64,000 nt of DNA from an uncultured Pseudoteredinibacter sp. (GCF_947502065.1 NZ_CANMYE010000002.1:186001-250000); one strand, 5' to 3'; shown: positions 34,374 to 43,804, counted from the first letter of the stretch. Numbers and translations are program-made. The notes: generated from the sequence alone by a model not told the origin.

Positions 34374-34483
34374 TATGTGTAGGTGAGGGGCTTAGCCTAG
34401 GGGCTTTGGAGGCAGGGATGCCGGAGAAGAGCTACAGGGACGTATTCATGCGCCCCCTAGGCTAAGCCCCTCACCTACACATA
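34374..34483. repeat. Variable-arm palindrome with conserved loop (element D)
   Basis: Perfect 30-bp arms (34374-34403, starting TATGTGTAGGTGAGG, and 34454-34483) flank a 50-base loop reading CTTTGGAGGCAGGGATGCC then GGAGAAGAGC and ending ATTCATGCGC. The loop differs from that of element C at about seven positions, all in its second half. The arms are unrelated to those of element C, 100 bp away. Confidence 0.88.
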
Positions 34484-34505
34484 GCTCGGAATCGAAGCCC
34501 TTTAG

Positions 34506-35018
34506 CTAGCGATCAGATGAATTTCCTTGGTCAATATGCCCTTTAGGCTGATCTGCAGAGGATTCCCATTCACCTTCGATAATATCGCCAGATTGCCCAG
34601 TAGGGCCTCGACGGTAGCTCTGGCCACTATATCCCTGGCCATTGAAGGACTGGGAGTGGACAGCTTGAACATGTAGGTTTTTAACCACCAAAGCGATTAA
34701 CGCGGTACGAAGGCCAGGAATTAAGCAAGCAAAACCAATGGCATCAGTAATAAAGCCAGGGGTAAGGAGCAAAGCACCGCCCACGGCCAAACAGATGCCC
34801 TCAGCCATCTCTTTAGCTGGCATTTGACCGCTTTCCATCTTAGTGCGGGCCTGTAGAAGGGTTTTAAGGCCCTGCCTGCGTAGCAGCCAGGTGCCGATGA
34901 TGGCCGTTAAAAAAACCAGCGCAATGGTGTTTAAGCCGCCAATTTGCCCGCCAACCTGAATGAGTAGCCATAGCTCCAACACTGGCATAACGACAAACAA
35001 CAAAAATAAACCACGCAC
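34506..35018 (-). CDS. fxsA: FxsA-family membrane protein
   Basis: A 170-residue inner-membrane protein with the FxsA pattern: LFVVMPVLELWLLIQVGGQI, TIALVFLTAIIGTWLLRRQG and LLLTPGFITDAIGFACLIPGLR, then a hydrophilic tail rich in Gly, Ser and Gln. FxsA in Escherichia coli relieves F-plasmid exclusion of phage T7 when overproduced; its normal role is unclear. As in E. coli it lies close to groESL. Confidence 0.92.
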   Translation of the reverse strand: MRGLFLLFVVMPVLELWLLIQVGGQIGGLNTIALVFLTAIIGTWLLRRQGLKTLLQARTKMESGQMPAKEMAEGICLAVGGALLLTPGFITDAIGFACLIPGLRTALIALVVKNLHVQAVHSQSFNGQGYSGQSYRRGPTGQSGDIIEGEWESSADQPKGHIDQGNSSDR

Positions 35019-35123
35019 CTTGATAACCTCGCTAATTAGAACAAGCTTGCAGCAACTCCAAGCTCTACATCTTAGATATGGCTCTTAAGTATCCAATAAC
35101 AAGCGCACTTAGCCAATCTTAAC

Positions 35124-36131
35124 CTACCATTGGTAGGCAACACCTACCGTTAGACGAGTATCTTTACGTTTTGCTCCCTCAGCGGGCATATTATCGAAAT
35201 CGTATTGGAATTTAAGATCCGAAGATAAACCGTAGCCCAAAGGCACCTTCAAACCGGTTTCGCTATCAATTTCCCAATCTTCGGCCATCTGCATGGAATA
35301 GCTGAGTTTATGCTTGTGAAACAAGGTTGCCGAAAACGGCAGGCGATAATCCAGCTGCAGAGCCCATTGCCAATTAAGGCGCTCTTCGGCCTCGGCGGCC
35401 CCAGTTTGCTCTTCGTTTTGCAGATTCAAACCGCTTTCTAAGGCCAAACTGAGATCTTGCCTTTTAAACCACTGATAACCTACCCCCAAACCCAGGCCAT
35501 AGCGCTGATCGATATTTTTGGATTCCAGCATCTCAGTACTGACATCGCTGTATAAGAACCAGCGCTCTTTAAAAAACCAATCTAACTGATAAGCCAACTT
35601 ATAGTCTTCGGTTTGCTCTGACTGCAGAAGCTTATCGGTATTATCGTATTTAAAATCGGCCTCATGGCGATAATCGCCATGTTCAGCACCAAGCTTAGCC
35701 GCCACGTCCCAATCGTCTTCTTCCTTATTACCACGCGAGAGCACACCGGCTACCGCCAAACTGCCATTTATATCGATATCTTGGGTATAGAATTTCTCAA
35801 AGGGCTCTACTTGATCAACTGCCAGCAAATCTACCTTATTGCCCTGCTCTTCTGAGCAACTGTAGTGCATCACACCATCAGTTACCGAAGTAATACTACA
35901 AGCATCCTCGCGGCCTTGGATTTTCACTAGGGTATCGCTGTTAAAGCTTTCCACTTTATTTAGAGGCACTTTTAACTCGCCCAGCATCGGTGACTGCCAG
36001 CGTAGGGTATTGCCCTCGATTCCGAGCAAATCCCCCTGTAAGCTATCGCCATTCAATAAAGTTAAACGTGCAGCCTGGCTAAGATTGCAGGCTAGCAGGT
36101 AAGTAAGAAATATAGTGGTTAGTCGAATCAT
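35124..36131 (-). CDS. DUF481 outer-membrane beta-barrel protein
   Basis: A 335-residue exported protein with a signal peptide (TTIFLTYLLACNLSQA) and an N-terminal domain RLTLLNGDSLQGDLLGIEGN, followed by a beta-barrel (WDVAAKLGAEHGDYRHEAD, LDWFFKERWFLYSDVSTEM, KFQYDFDNM) ending in GVAYQW, an aromatic C-terminal residue. The layout fits the YdiY-like DUF481 family of salt-induced or stress-linked outer-membrane proteins of unknown function. It is monocistronic and divergent from the alkyltransferase-like gene. Confidence 0.85.
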   Translation of the reverse strand: MIRLTTIFLTYLLACNLSQAARLTLLNGDSLQGDLLGIEGNTLRWQSPMLGELKVPLNKVESFNSDTLVKIQGREDACSITSVTDGVMHYSCSEEQGNKVDLLAVDQVEPFEKFYTQDIDINGSLAVAGVLSRGNKEEDDWDVAAKLGAEHGDYRHEADFKYDNTDKLLQSEQTEDYKLAYQLDWFFKERWFLYSDVSTEMLESKNIDQRYGLGLGVGYQWFKRQDLSLALESGLNLQNEEQTGAAEAEERLNWQWALQLDYRLPFSATLFHKHKLSYSMQMAEDWEIDSETGLKVPLGYGLSSDLKFQYDFDNMPAEGAKRKDTRLTVGVAYQW

Positions 36132-36160
36132 CTTTTAAGTAAATGAGATTTTAATCAATA

Positions 36161-36466
36161 ATGTCGATGGAAGAGTTTTCCCAAGCGGTGTACCAAATTG
36201 TGGCTGCCATCCCCAAAGGTAAAGTGGCCAGCTATGGCCAAGTGGCCAAACTAGCCGGCTACCCTAATCATAGCCGACACGTGGGCAAGTTGATGGGGCG
36301 ATTACCTAAAGGCAGCAAAATACCTTGGTTTCGGGTACTCAATAGTCAGGGCAAAATTTCACTCGCCCCCGGCCCAGCCTATCAACGTCAGCACGAGTTA
36401 TTGCTGGCCGAAGGGGTCGAGTTTGTTGGAGAACGAGTTGCCAAAGGCTGCCGCTGGCAACCTTAA
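36161..36466 (+). CDS. Alkyltransferase-like protein (ATL)
   Basis: A 101-residue protein with the DNA-binding domain of O6-alkylguanine-DNA alkyltransferases (IPKGKVASYGQVAKLAGYPNH, SRHVGKLMGRLP). At the active site the usual PCHR is PWFRV, so the reactive cysteine is missing and it cannot remove alkyl groups itself. ATL proteins bind O6-alkylguanine and bring in nucleotide-excision repair. Length matches the family. Confidence 0.9.
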   Translation: MSMEEFSQAVYQIVAAIPKGKVASYGQVAKLAGYPNHSRHVGKLMGRLPKGSKIPWFRVLNSQGKISLAPGPAYQRQHELLLAEGVEFVGERVAKGCRWQP

Positions 36467-36514
36467 AGGAAAAGAATATTCAGATATAGTTTTTATTGCT
36501 GCTGGATTTTGAAA

Positions 36515-37765
36515 TCACTCGGCTTCTTCTTGTTGACGCCAAGGTGCAACTTTAAAGAGCAGCAACATACCCGGGATAGCAGTGAGTGAGCACATAATAA
36601 AAAACTGCACCCAACCGAAGTGCTCTACCAAAATTCCGGAAAGGCTACTGGCGATGGTACGAGGAAAAGACGCAAGCGCCGACAGTAGCGCAAACTGAGT
36701 AGCCGCAAATAGAGGATTAGTAATCCGCGCCATATAAGCCGAGAAAGCCGCCGTACCCAAGCCAACACCAAGGTATTCTAAAATAATGGCTCCAGCCAAA
36801 ACCCACACATTGGCGCCCACATAGGCCAATACCGCAAAACCCAAAATCGATACCAACTGCACTACACCAAATACCCAAAGCGCCTTATTGATGCCGATGC
36901 GGATCATAATAATGCCCCCCAATAGTGCCCCCACTATGGAAGACCATAAGCCAGCATTTTTAGCGACCAAGCCCACTTGGGTTTTAGTGAAGCCCAAGTC
37001 GTAATAAAACGGCGTTGATAAAGCCACAGCTAAATTATCACCAAACTTATATAGGCACATAAAACTCAGCACTAATAGCGCGCCAGTTTTACCATGACGA
37101 CCCACAAAATCTTTAAATGGGTTAACCACCGCCTCTTGCAAGGTTTTGGGTCGCACCGCATCGGATACAGCTTCTTTCACAAATAATGTCATCAATAAAC
37201 CGATGACCATATAAGCTCCAGTTACCCAAAAAACCTGCTGCCAGCTAATATGATCGGCCAAGATAAAGGATAAGCCACCAGGCAATAAGCCCGAGATACG
37301 ATAAGCTTGGACATGAATACTGGTGCCCATACCCAGCTCTTCATCGGGGAGAATCTCCCGGCGAAAGGCATCAATCGCAATATCCTGAGTAGCACTAAGT
37401 ACAGCAACTAGAAAACAAACTGCGGCAATCAGTTTGATATCCGTTACTGGCTGCCAATAGCCGAGTGCAGCAATACTGGCCATCAATCCTAGTTGGGTGA
37501 CCAGCAACCAACTTCGACGACGCCCCATGGGTAACAGACTGTAGCGATCCAATAAGGGCGCCCAGATAAACTTCCAGGTGTAAGGGAAGGTCACCAGTGT
37601 GAAAAAGCCAATTTCTTTAAGACCCACGCCTTCTTCGCGCAGCCAAAGTGGCACAAGCTGGATAAGAACATAAAGAGGTAGGCCCGAAGCCATGCCAGTA
37701 AAGACACAGGTCAGCATACGGCGATTAAATATCGCCGCCTTAAGGCTCGGCTGGGAAGCAGTCAT
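36515..37765 (-). CDS. ampG: AmpG-like muropeptide permease (MFS)
   Basis: A 416-residue major-facilitator transporter with 12 likely helices. The start LTCVFTGMASGLPLYVLIQL, then WKFIWAPLLDRY and SATQDIAIDAFRREIL, are AmpG signatures. AmpG imports N-acetylglucosaminyl-anhydromuramyl peptides released from the wall, which AmpD (41212-40607, encoded 3 kb away) then cleaves; together they recycle peptidoglycan and can signal to beta-lactamase control. Confidence 0.92.
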   Translation of the reverse strand: MTASQPSLKAAIFNRRMLTCVFTGMASGLPLYVLIQLVPLWLREEGVGLKEIGFFTLVTFPYTWKFIWAPLLDRYSLLPMGRRRSWLLVTQLGLMASIAALGYWQPVTDIKLIAAVCFLVAVLSATQDIAIDAFRREILPDEELGMGTSIHVQAYRISGLLPGGLSFILADHISWQQVFWVTGAYMVIGLLMTLFVKEAVSDAVRPKTLQEAVVNPFKDFVGRHGKTGALLVLSFMCLYKFGDNLAVALSTPFYYDLGFTKTQVGLVAKNAGLWSSIVGALLGGIIMIRIGINKALWVFGVVQLVSILGFAVLAYVGANVWVLAGAIILEYLGVGLGTAAFSAYMARITNPLFAATQFALLSALASFPRTIASSLSGILVEHFGWVQFFIMCSLTAIPGMLLLFKVAPWRQQEEAE

Positions 37766-37857
37766 AAGAAATCCGTTAGTACTGATCGTTCAGTTTAGAG
37801 TATGTGCTTGGCCATTGGTTCGGAGCAATCCGATTGATCTGAAGCTAGCGCCTCTTA

Positions 37858-38340
37858 TTAATCGCGAAAGTTATTAAACTGCAAAGGCATATCCAACTCA
37901 GACGCGCGCAACATCGCCATAACAGCTTGCAGGTCATCGCGCTTCTTGCCCGTTACCCGAACTTGATCGCCTTGAACCTGGGCTTGCACCTTGAGTTTTT
38001 TCTCTTTAATCATTTTGACGATCTTTCTCGCCAAATCGCTATCAATACCGGTGCGAACAATAACATCCTGCTTTTTTTGCTTACCCGAGGAGATAATGTC
38101 TTTACATTCCAAACATTGAATGTCGATCTTATTTTTGTGCAAATCGCTTTGCAGAATATCGAGCATTTGCTGAACCTGGAATTCTTCGTCTGCACGAATG
38201 GTGATGGTGAAATCGTTGCGAGTGAAATCAGCATCCACGCCTTTAAAATCAAAACGGGTTGTTACCACACGATTAGATTGATCAACGGCATTGGTTAAGG
38301 TGTGCTTATCCACTTCCGAAACGATGTCAAAAGACGGCAT
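37858..38340 (-). CDS. yajQ: YajQ-family nucleotide-binding protein
   Basis: A 160-residue protein matching YajQ from end to end: [66 protein letters not shown] and [12 protein letters not shown]. Members bind nucleotides including cyclic di-GMP and, in Xanthomonas, affect virulence gene control together with a LysR protein. Monocistronic. Confidence 0.95.
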   Translation of the reverse strand: MPSFDIVSEVDKHTLTNAVDQSNRVVTTRFDFKGVDADFTRNDFTITIRADEEFQVQQMLDILQSDLHKNKIDIQCLECKDIISSGKQKKQDVIVRTGIDSDLARKIVKMIKEKKLKVQAQVQGDQVRVTGKKRDDLQAVMAMLRASELDMPLQFNNFRD

Positions 38341-38711
38341 GAAATTCCCCAGCTAACAAGTTCATAAATATGCGCCGCATAATAACAGCACCATCAAAAA
38401 CTATCTCGATTGATTTTATAGAGCGTAACAGAAGGGGGCTAAACTGATGGAATTTTGAGCGTGTTAAAACAGAAATAAAACAAGAAGAGAGATGGAAAAA
38501 GGCCCTTACCGGCTCGACCCAAATGCAGCTAGTGTTTCAGTGCTAGGCGTCCATGCGAATCGAGGAGCTGTATATTTGTACAGGCAAACCGGCAAGGGTA
38601 TTCATAATAGGTCTTGGCCACCTGCCCCGTCAAGGCCTGCTGTAAGTTATTTTGCAAAGACTAGAACTCAAGCCAAAGCCCCATAGTTTTCATAGCGCCA
38701 GAGGTTAGCAA
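38341..38711. other. 371-bp non-coding gap with a LexA-like site
   Basis: No convincing gene is seen. A 64-residue frame at 38492-38686 (+) and a 30-residue frame from ATG 38553 have no recognisable family; the latter, MRIEELYICTGKPARVF, faintly resembles the start of MOSC-domain proteins but stops soon after. The stretch contains CTGTATATTTGTACAG at 38568-38583. The gap may be the remains of a lost gene. Confidence 0.4.
38568..38583. promoter_or_regulatory. LexA-box-like sequence
   Basis: CTGTATATTTGTACAG matches 14 of 16 bases of the LexA consensus CTGTATATATATACAG, including both outer CTGT/ACAG. It is not clearly positioned as a promoter site of any gene, so it may be chance or a remnant. 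Confidence 0.3.
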
Positions 38712-39359
38712 CTACCCACTAACTAACTGAGAGCTGAGAAGTCTATGGAGGCGAAGATGAACATCCTCTCGGCTAAGCATTTGAGGAACAGCCAGTCGGC
38801 GAAAGCGTAAAAAATGAGCAACATCCAACAGCAGGTGCGCATCCGTAGCGGGATCATCACTGCCCATCTCTAAATAAAAATCATGCATTCTAGGGTAGAG
38901 CCTGTTGCACAGCTCATAGGCGAAATTGCGTTGCTCTTCCTCAAGGTGAAGATCAAAGTGGAAAGTCATTTCCACGGCCACACCCTCGCTGCGCTCCAAT
39001 AAATCGGCCTCGATAAAGTCGGTCATATAGTTGACTAAAAGGTTGACCAGAGCTCTTCTATCACCACTGCACTTGGCCTCCACAATGGCCGGCTGTAAAA
39101 ACTCCCCATGCAGGCTCTGCCAACGTCCTTCAAACTCATTCAGCACATTCTGCTTATAGTAGGCGAAGGCATCATGCAGCAAAGCTTCTAGGTCTTTAAA
39201 GTGGTAAGTGGTAAGTGAAAGGCTTACCCCAGCCTCTTTGGCTATGGCTCGATGAGTCAGGGCTCGATAGCCCTGACTGGCCAAAACTCTTAGTGCCGCA
39301 TCCAATATCTGCTGGCGAGTCTGCTCACCCCTGCTGGGCTTAGAGGATGGCTGGGCCAT
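38712..39359 (-). CDS. TetR-family transcriptional regulator
   Basis: A 215-residue TetR-like regulator with the helix-turn-helix QILDAALRVLASQGYRALTH and RAIAKEAGVSLSLTTYHFKDLEALL at residues 17-61. The C-terminal domain fits the general TetR pattern without a recognisable ligand. The N-terminal PSSKPSRGEQTRQQI is typical. It is monocistronic between yajQ and ampE; its targets are not evident from neighbours. Confidence 0.9.
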   Translation of the reverse strand: MAQPSSKPSRGEQTRQQILDAALRVLASQGYRALTHRAIAKEAGVSLSLTTYHFKDLEALLHDAFAYYKQNVLNEFEGRWQSLHGEFLQPAIVEAKCSGDRRALVNLLVNYMTDFIEADLLERSEGVAVEMTFHFDLHLEEEQRNFAYELCNRLYPRMHDFYLEMGSDDPATDAHLLLDVAHFLRFRRLAVPQMLSREDVHLRLHRLLSSQLVSG

Positions 39360-39427
39360 GGAAATTCCTACTTAAAAGGCGCCATCATAACAGCCAAGGG
39401 GCAATCTGTTGAGCTGTTAAGACGCAA

Positions 39428-39450
39428 AAGGGCAGCCATAAGCTGCCCTT
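39428..39450 (-). terminator. Terminator of ampE
   Basis: AAGGGCAGC pairs with GCTGCCCTT around five bases and runs into TTTT on the minus strand, 30 bases after ampE. Confidence 0.75.
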
Positions 39451-39479
39451 AATCTTTGCACAGTTGTTGATTGTAGCGT

Positions 39480-40511
39480 CTACAAGGCCAACATGAGATA
39501 TACCGCCAAAGCGCATAACCAGAATAAGCCGGTTCGGTAGAACAAGGACTGTAAGGTCTCCATTTCACAGCAGATCGCCTCACAATCAAGTTTTTCAACG
39601 TCGATGTCTAAGGCGCCACCGATGGCATTACCCAACACCTTCTTCGATGGTGTTTTAAAGCACAGCAGGCTATCACGCCAGCGCTGCATACAACTCATAA
39701 AGTTACCGGTAATGGCAAAGCTTAACCCCAACACTCTAACAACTGGCCATTCCAGCAACCAAAGTAGCTTATTGAGGGGCTTGGCATCGATGATAAAGTC
39801 GCCATCCTTAGTTTCTTCCATGGCCTGCGAGCTAGATTGGCTTTGGCTGGCCGCCTCAAGCTCCTGAGCCTCCTGTTCCGAGCCCTCTAGCTTTTGCTCA
39901 CCGCTGTTCCCTTCGACAGAAGAGGCTTGCTCTGCAGCTATGCTTGCCTGTTGGGCATTTAGCGCTTCTTGGCGCGCCTGATACTCACTATAGAAAATGC
40001 GTAAGATCCGATAAGCCAAAGCCGCCAATGGTCCCAACATGGCAAACCAAAAGAACACCACAAATACGCGCTCCATGGCACGGTACGCTGCATTAAGCAG
40101 TGTTTGATGGTATAACTCTGCTTTATCATCTGCGAGCTCTTCGTCTGCGGGGCTTGCCTGTAGCTCGCGCGCTGCGGCTTTAATGGCATCGTTATCTGCA
40201 CCTTTTACGGCTGCAATAAAGCCTTGCACTTGGGCTTTAAAGTCATCTCGACCAATGCTGTATAACAAGATAAAGGCGGTAACGATAAACTCTAAAAAGC
40301 CACTTTGATGGGCGCTCCACTGCAGCGCATAGGCCGCTATAGCTAAAGGCACCAGGGCCGCAATTAGCCAATACAGCCATGGCTTGTTTCGTAAACTTTT
40401 GCCTGCAATGGCGTCTAGCCAAGGCTTTACCCATTGATCCAAGTGTAGCCACGATGGAGTTCCAAACCAACGCACACAGATCAAGGCAATCAATAGAACA
40501 GTTAATTGCAT
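39480..40511 (-). CDS. ampE: AmpE-like inner-membrane protein
   Basis: A 343-residue membrane protein with N-terminal helices (LTVLLIALICVRWFG, WLYWLIAALVPLAIAAYAL), the block FILLYSIGRDDFKAQVQGF and AYRAMERVFVVFFWFAMLGP, which match AmpE. A hydrophilic Gln/Ser/Glu-rich insert follows residue 170. AmpE is a membrane protein encoded next to ampD and linked to sensing cell-wall damage and beta-lactamase induction; its activity is not well defined. It follows ampD by 95 bases. Confidence 0.88.
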   Translation of the reverse strand: MQLTVLLIALICVRWFGTPSWLHLDQWVKPWLDAIAGKSLRNKPWLYWLIAALVPLAIAAYALQWSAHQSGFLEFIVTAFILLYSIGRDDFKAQVQGFIAAVKGADNDAIKAAARELQASPADEELADDKAELYHQTLLNAAYRAMERVFVVFFWFAMLGPLAALAYRILRIFYSEYQARQEALNAQQASIAAEQASSVEGNSGEQKLEGSEQEAQELEAASQSQSSSQAMEETKDGDFIIDAKPLNKLLWLLEWPVVRVLGLSFAITGNFMSCMQRWRDSLLCFKTPSKKVLGNAIGGALDIDVEKLDCEAICCEMETLQSLFYRTGLFWLCALAVYLMLAL

Positions 40512-40606
40512 AGTTTCACCCGATGTCTTTCGTTCGATAGGTATTCATTCGGTACAATCTTACCGATTAAGTCTCACTCTCCCCTTTTTAGACGAGGCTA
40601 AGCCGA

Positions 40607-41212
40607 CTAACTATCACCTTGAAGTGTAAAGATTTGCTGCAACTGTTTTTCATAACTCAGCCAATCGAAGTACGGGCCAGGATCAGTTTTGCGCTCCGGT
40701 GCTATATCGCTGTGGCCACAGATGTGAAAGCCAGCCACTTTTGACGCCAAACTGGGCAGCTTGGCACGCATAGAAGGGCAAAGTTCAATCAGCTGAAAGC
40801 TAAGCTCTGCCAAGGCTTGATACTGCTCAGGGCTATAACATTGATCATCACAACCTTCGAGTTCTACCCCGATACTGAAATCATTGCAGTTTTCGCGCCC
40901 CTCGTAGATCGACTGCCCAGCGTGCCACGCTCGCTCAAAGATATCCACAAACTGAATGACTTGCCCGCTGCGCTCAATCAGGAAATGCGCTGACACCTGT
41001 AGCTCAGCGATGGTGGCGAAGTACTCATGGGCACTGCAATCGAGCTGATTGCAAAAAAATTTCTCTATGTGATCACCACCAAATTGCCCCGGCGGCAAGC
41101 TGATATTGTGAATTACGAGCAAAGATATATCAGCAGACGCTGGGCGCTGATTAAAATTTGGCGACGGGCATGCTCGAATATGGTGCAGCCAGCCTTGATT
41201 TTGTTTATTCAA
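40607..41212 (-). CDS. ampD: 1,6-anhydro-N-acetylmuramyl-L-alanine amidase AmpD
   Basis: A 201-residue zinc amidase that cuts the peptide from anhydro-muropeptides in the cytoplasm. The zinc ligands are visible in LLVIHNISLPPGQFGG (His), SAHFLIERSG, and HSDIAPERKTDPGP (His and Asp). The start GWLHHIRACPSPNFNQRP matches the family. It is co-directed with ampE. In other bacteria loss of ampD derepresses AmpC beta-lactamase; no ampC or ampR is in the window. Confidence 0.95.
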   Translation of the reverse strand: MNKQNQGWLHHIRACPSPNFNQRPASADISLLVIHNISLPPGQFGGDHIEKFFCNQLDCSAHEYFATIAELQVSAHFLIERSGQVIQFVDIFERAWHAGQSIYEGRENCNDFSIGVELEGCDDQCYSPEQYQALAELSFQLIELCPSMRAKLPSLASKVAGFHICGHSDIAPERKTDPGPYFDWLSYEKQLQQIFTLQGDS

Positions 41213-41369
41213 ATTTAGCCCTCATAGGCACGGCACTTTGACGCCCAAGATTAAATAATCAACATATATTTCGCCAGAGCAGCAATTGGCTTAAAATAAA
41301 CCGTTTGGATAGGGGCTGCCTTCAAGCCTACCTGCATTATTCTAACGCTCAACTAAGCGAGATAAAACT

Positions 41370-42212
41370 ATGCGCGCTGCCGACATTATTGCTGAAATGA
41401 AAGTTTTACCACAGATCAACCCAGAGCAAGAGGTAAATCGTCGCGTATCTTTTATCAAAACCATGCTGCAACGTGCCAACAGTAAAACCCTCGTTCTTGG
41501 TATCTCGGGGGGAGTTGACTCAACGACTTGCGGCCGATTGGCGCAACTGGCGGTCAATCAGTTAAACCAGGAAGAAGTCCAGCAAGGCTATCAATTTATT
41601 GCTGTTCGTTTGCCCTATGGTGAGCAGCAAGATGAGGATGAAGCTCAACTGTCTTTGGGTTTTATTGAGCCGAGCCACTCTGTCAGCGTAAATATTCAAG
41701 CCGCCGCTGATGGTGCTCACAGCGCGACTTTAGCCGCAATCAGCAAAGCCGGCCTAGATCAAGGCAGTGCTAACAAACAGGATTTTGTAAAAGGCAACGT
41801 AAAAGCGCGCTGTCGGATGCTAGTGCAATATGAAATTGCTGGTTTATATAACGGCTTGGTACTGGGTACCGATCACTCAGCAGAGAACATTACTGGCTTT
41901 TACACCAAATGGGGCGACGGAGCATGCGATCTAGCACCGCTGTTTGGTCTAAGCAAAAGACAAGTTCGTCAATTAGCCGCACACCTTGGTGCACCAGAGC
42001 AACTGGTATACAAGATTCCAACTGCAGATCTCGAATGCTTAGAGCCACAAAAGGCTGATGAGCAGGCCCTTGGCCTAAGTTATGATCAAATTGATGATTT
42101 TCTTGAGGCTAAAAATCAAGACCCAGATGTGGAAGATAAACTCATCCAAATTTACCTGCGTACACAACACAAACGAGAAGCCATTCCTACGGTATACGAT
42201 ATAGAAGGCTAA
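41370..42212 (+). CDS. nadE: NAD synthetase, ammonia-dependent
   Basis: A 280-residue NAD+ synthetase that amidates deamido-NAD with ammonia and ATP. The P-loop for PPi is [16 protein letters not shown], followed by [33 protein letters not shown] and [23 protein letters not shown] complete the family motifs. There is no N-terminal glutaminase domain. The gene lies five bases before pilS, so it may be co-transcribed with the pilus regulators. Confidence 0.96.
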   Translation: MRAADIIAEMKVLPQINPEQEVNRRVSFIKTMLQRANSKTLVLGISGGVDSTTCGRLAQLAVNQLNQEEVQQGYQFIAVRLPYGEQQDEDEAQLSLGFIEPSHSVSVNIQAAADGAHSATLAAISKAGLDQGSANKQDFVKGNVKARCRMLVQYEIAGLYNGLVLGTDHSAENITGFYTKWGDGACDLAPLFGLSKRQVRQLAAHLGAPEQLVYKIPTADLECLEPQKADEQALGLSYDQIDDFLEAKNQDPDVEDKLIQIYLRTQHKREAIPTVYDIEG

Positions 42213-42217
42213 CTACG

Positions 42218-43804
42218 ATGGGAATATCTGCAGAGGTAATTCGGCTGCCAGAGTCTAGCCTTCGTATACTGCGAGTCTTTAGCTACTATCGTTTCGCCTT
42301 GAGCGCACTGCTGCTGGCCATGTTTAGCAGTGGCTTTAGCCGAGACATCTTTGGCTCTTATGAGCCAAAGATGTTTTTCTATACAGCCGCCGCCTACTGT
42401 CTACTTAGCTCATTTAGCCTTCTCCGCTTATGGCTACAAGCACCAACAGCCAGAACCGAACAGGTTTTTGCCACCACTGTTGTTGACTTAATTTTTATCA
42501 GTTTACTGTGCTATAGCAGTGGAGGAACCAGCAGCGGTCTCGGATACTTATTTTTTATTAGTGTTATTACTGCCAGTTTATTTATCCAAGGCCAAATACA
42601 CTACGCTTTAGCCGCTATTGCCAGCATCTTTTTGTTAACTGGCGAATTACTAATAATACCGATCGACCCACGTAATGTTTTTTCTGCAGGCGCCATAGGC
42701 GCATTATTGTTTCTGGTATCTGGAATATTCCAAAATGTTAGCCGACGGCTACATCTCAGTGAGGCTGCCGCATTAACACAAGCGGAGCATGCCCGGTATT
42801 TAGAGCAACTTACCCACAGAATTGTGGCACGCCTATATACCGGTATTGTTGTTGTAAATGAACACAAGCAAGTCGAAATTATCAACGAGTCTGCCAAACA
42901 CCTACTAAATATAGAGAAGCATCTGCCTGAACTGCCTTTTTCTATGGAGGTATTGCCGGAATTACAGGATCTACTGTTAAAATGGCTGGAGAGACCTCAA
43001 GCCAGCGCTCAAATCATTCAGTTGGCCAACAACCCTCAAGAGCTTCGCATCGGCTTTGTCCAGCAAGGGGAAGATATTTTAATCTTTATCGATGATAACC
43101 GGCAAATTCACAACCAAGCCCAGCAGCTAAAGCTAGCTTCTCTTGGGCGCCTTACCGCATCCATCGCACATGAGATTCGTAACCCCTTGGGGGCACTTAG
43201 CCATGCTAACCAACTACTGCAGGAGTCTACCGAAATTCACGAGGCCGATAAGCGCCTAACGGAGATTATCGACAACCACTGCTTGCGAGTTAATGGCATC
43301 ATTGAAAGTGTTCTGCAACTTTCTAGAAGGCAAACCGCCAATATTAGTTCTGTAGAGCTGAATCTCTGGTGTAGTGAATTTTGCAAGCGATACAGCAGTG
43401 AAAAAGGGGCTTTTATCGGCAGTCATTCATTGGCAGAAAATCTAAACAGCGCCTTCGACCAACATCAAATGTCACAGGTACTTAGCAACTTAGTGGACAA
43501 CGGCGTACGCTATGGTGAAGAGCACAGCGGCAATGCCAAAATTGAATTGGTGTTGGATCTCGACAAGGAGACCGGGCGCCCTATTATCGATATAATCGAT
43601 AGCGGCCCAGGCATTTCTGAGAGTGAGCGCGGTAAAATATTCGAGCCTTTTTATACCACCCACCATGCAGGCTCGGGCTTAGGCTTATACCTTGTAAAAG
43701 AATTATGCGAAGCTAACCAAGTTTCAATTATCATTAAAGAAAGCCGTCCGGGGCATAATTGTTTCAGGCTACGCTTTCCAGATCCAGAGGCATTATTGCA
43801 ATGA
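42218..43804 (+). CDS. pilS: Sensor histidine kinase PilS
   Basis: A 528-residue membrane sensor kinase. Hydrophobic helices fill the first 180 residues (YRFALSALLLAMFSSGF, YLFFISVITASLFIQG). A PAS-like segment (YTGIVVVNEHKQVEIINESA) precedes the kinase core. The phospho-acceptor is in ASIAHEIRNPLGALSHANQLL, and the ATP-binding boxes are LVDNGVRYGEEHSG, DIIDSGPGI and GSGLGLYLVKEL. It pairs with PilR, whose gene overlaps its stop by four bases. In Pseudomonas the pair controls pilin transcription with sigma-54. Confidence 0.93.
   Translation: MGISAEVIRLPESSLRILRVFSYYRFALSALLLAMFSSGFSRDIFGSYEPKMFFYTAAAYCLLSSFSLLRLWLQAPTARTEQVFATTVVDLIFISLLCYSSGGTSSGLGYLFFISVITASLFIQGQIHYALAAIASIFLLTGELLIIPIDPRNVFSAGAIGALLFLVSGIFQNVSRRLHLSEAAALTQAEHARYLEQLTHRIVARLYTGIVVVNEHKQVEIINESAKHLLNIEKHLPELPFSMEVLPELQDLLLKWLERPQASAQIIQLANNPQELRIGFVQQGEDILIFIDDNRQIHNQAQQLKLASLGRLTASIAHEIRNPLGALSHANQLLQESTEIHEADKRLTEIIDNHCLRVNGIIESVLQLSRRQTANISSVELNLWCSEFCKRYSSEKGAFIGSHSLAENLNSAFDQHQMSQVLSNLVDNGVRYGEEHSGNAKIELVLDLDKETGRPIIDIIDSGPGISESERGKIFEPFYTTHHAGSGLGLYLVKELCEANQVSIIIKESRPGHNCFRLRFPDPEALLQ

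Noticed and set aside
34157..34483. Elements C and D considered as one insertion sequence with terminal inverted repeats
   Set aside because: Each has its own pair of perfect arms, the arms of C and D do not match, and no transposase frame lies between them.
38492..38686. A 64-residue open frame on the plus strand with a weak ribosome site
   Set aside because: No family pattern, no hydrophobic or coiled segments, and a LexA-like palindrome and another frame cross it. It is treated as part of a non-coding gap.
38712..39359. TetR gene next to ampE considered as a regulator of the amp genes
   Set aside because: It is on the same strand, downstream of ampE and behind a terminator, so position gives no support; it is listed as a regulator of unknown target.
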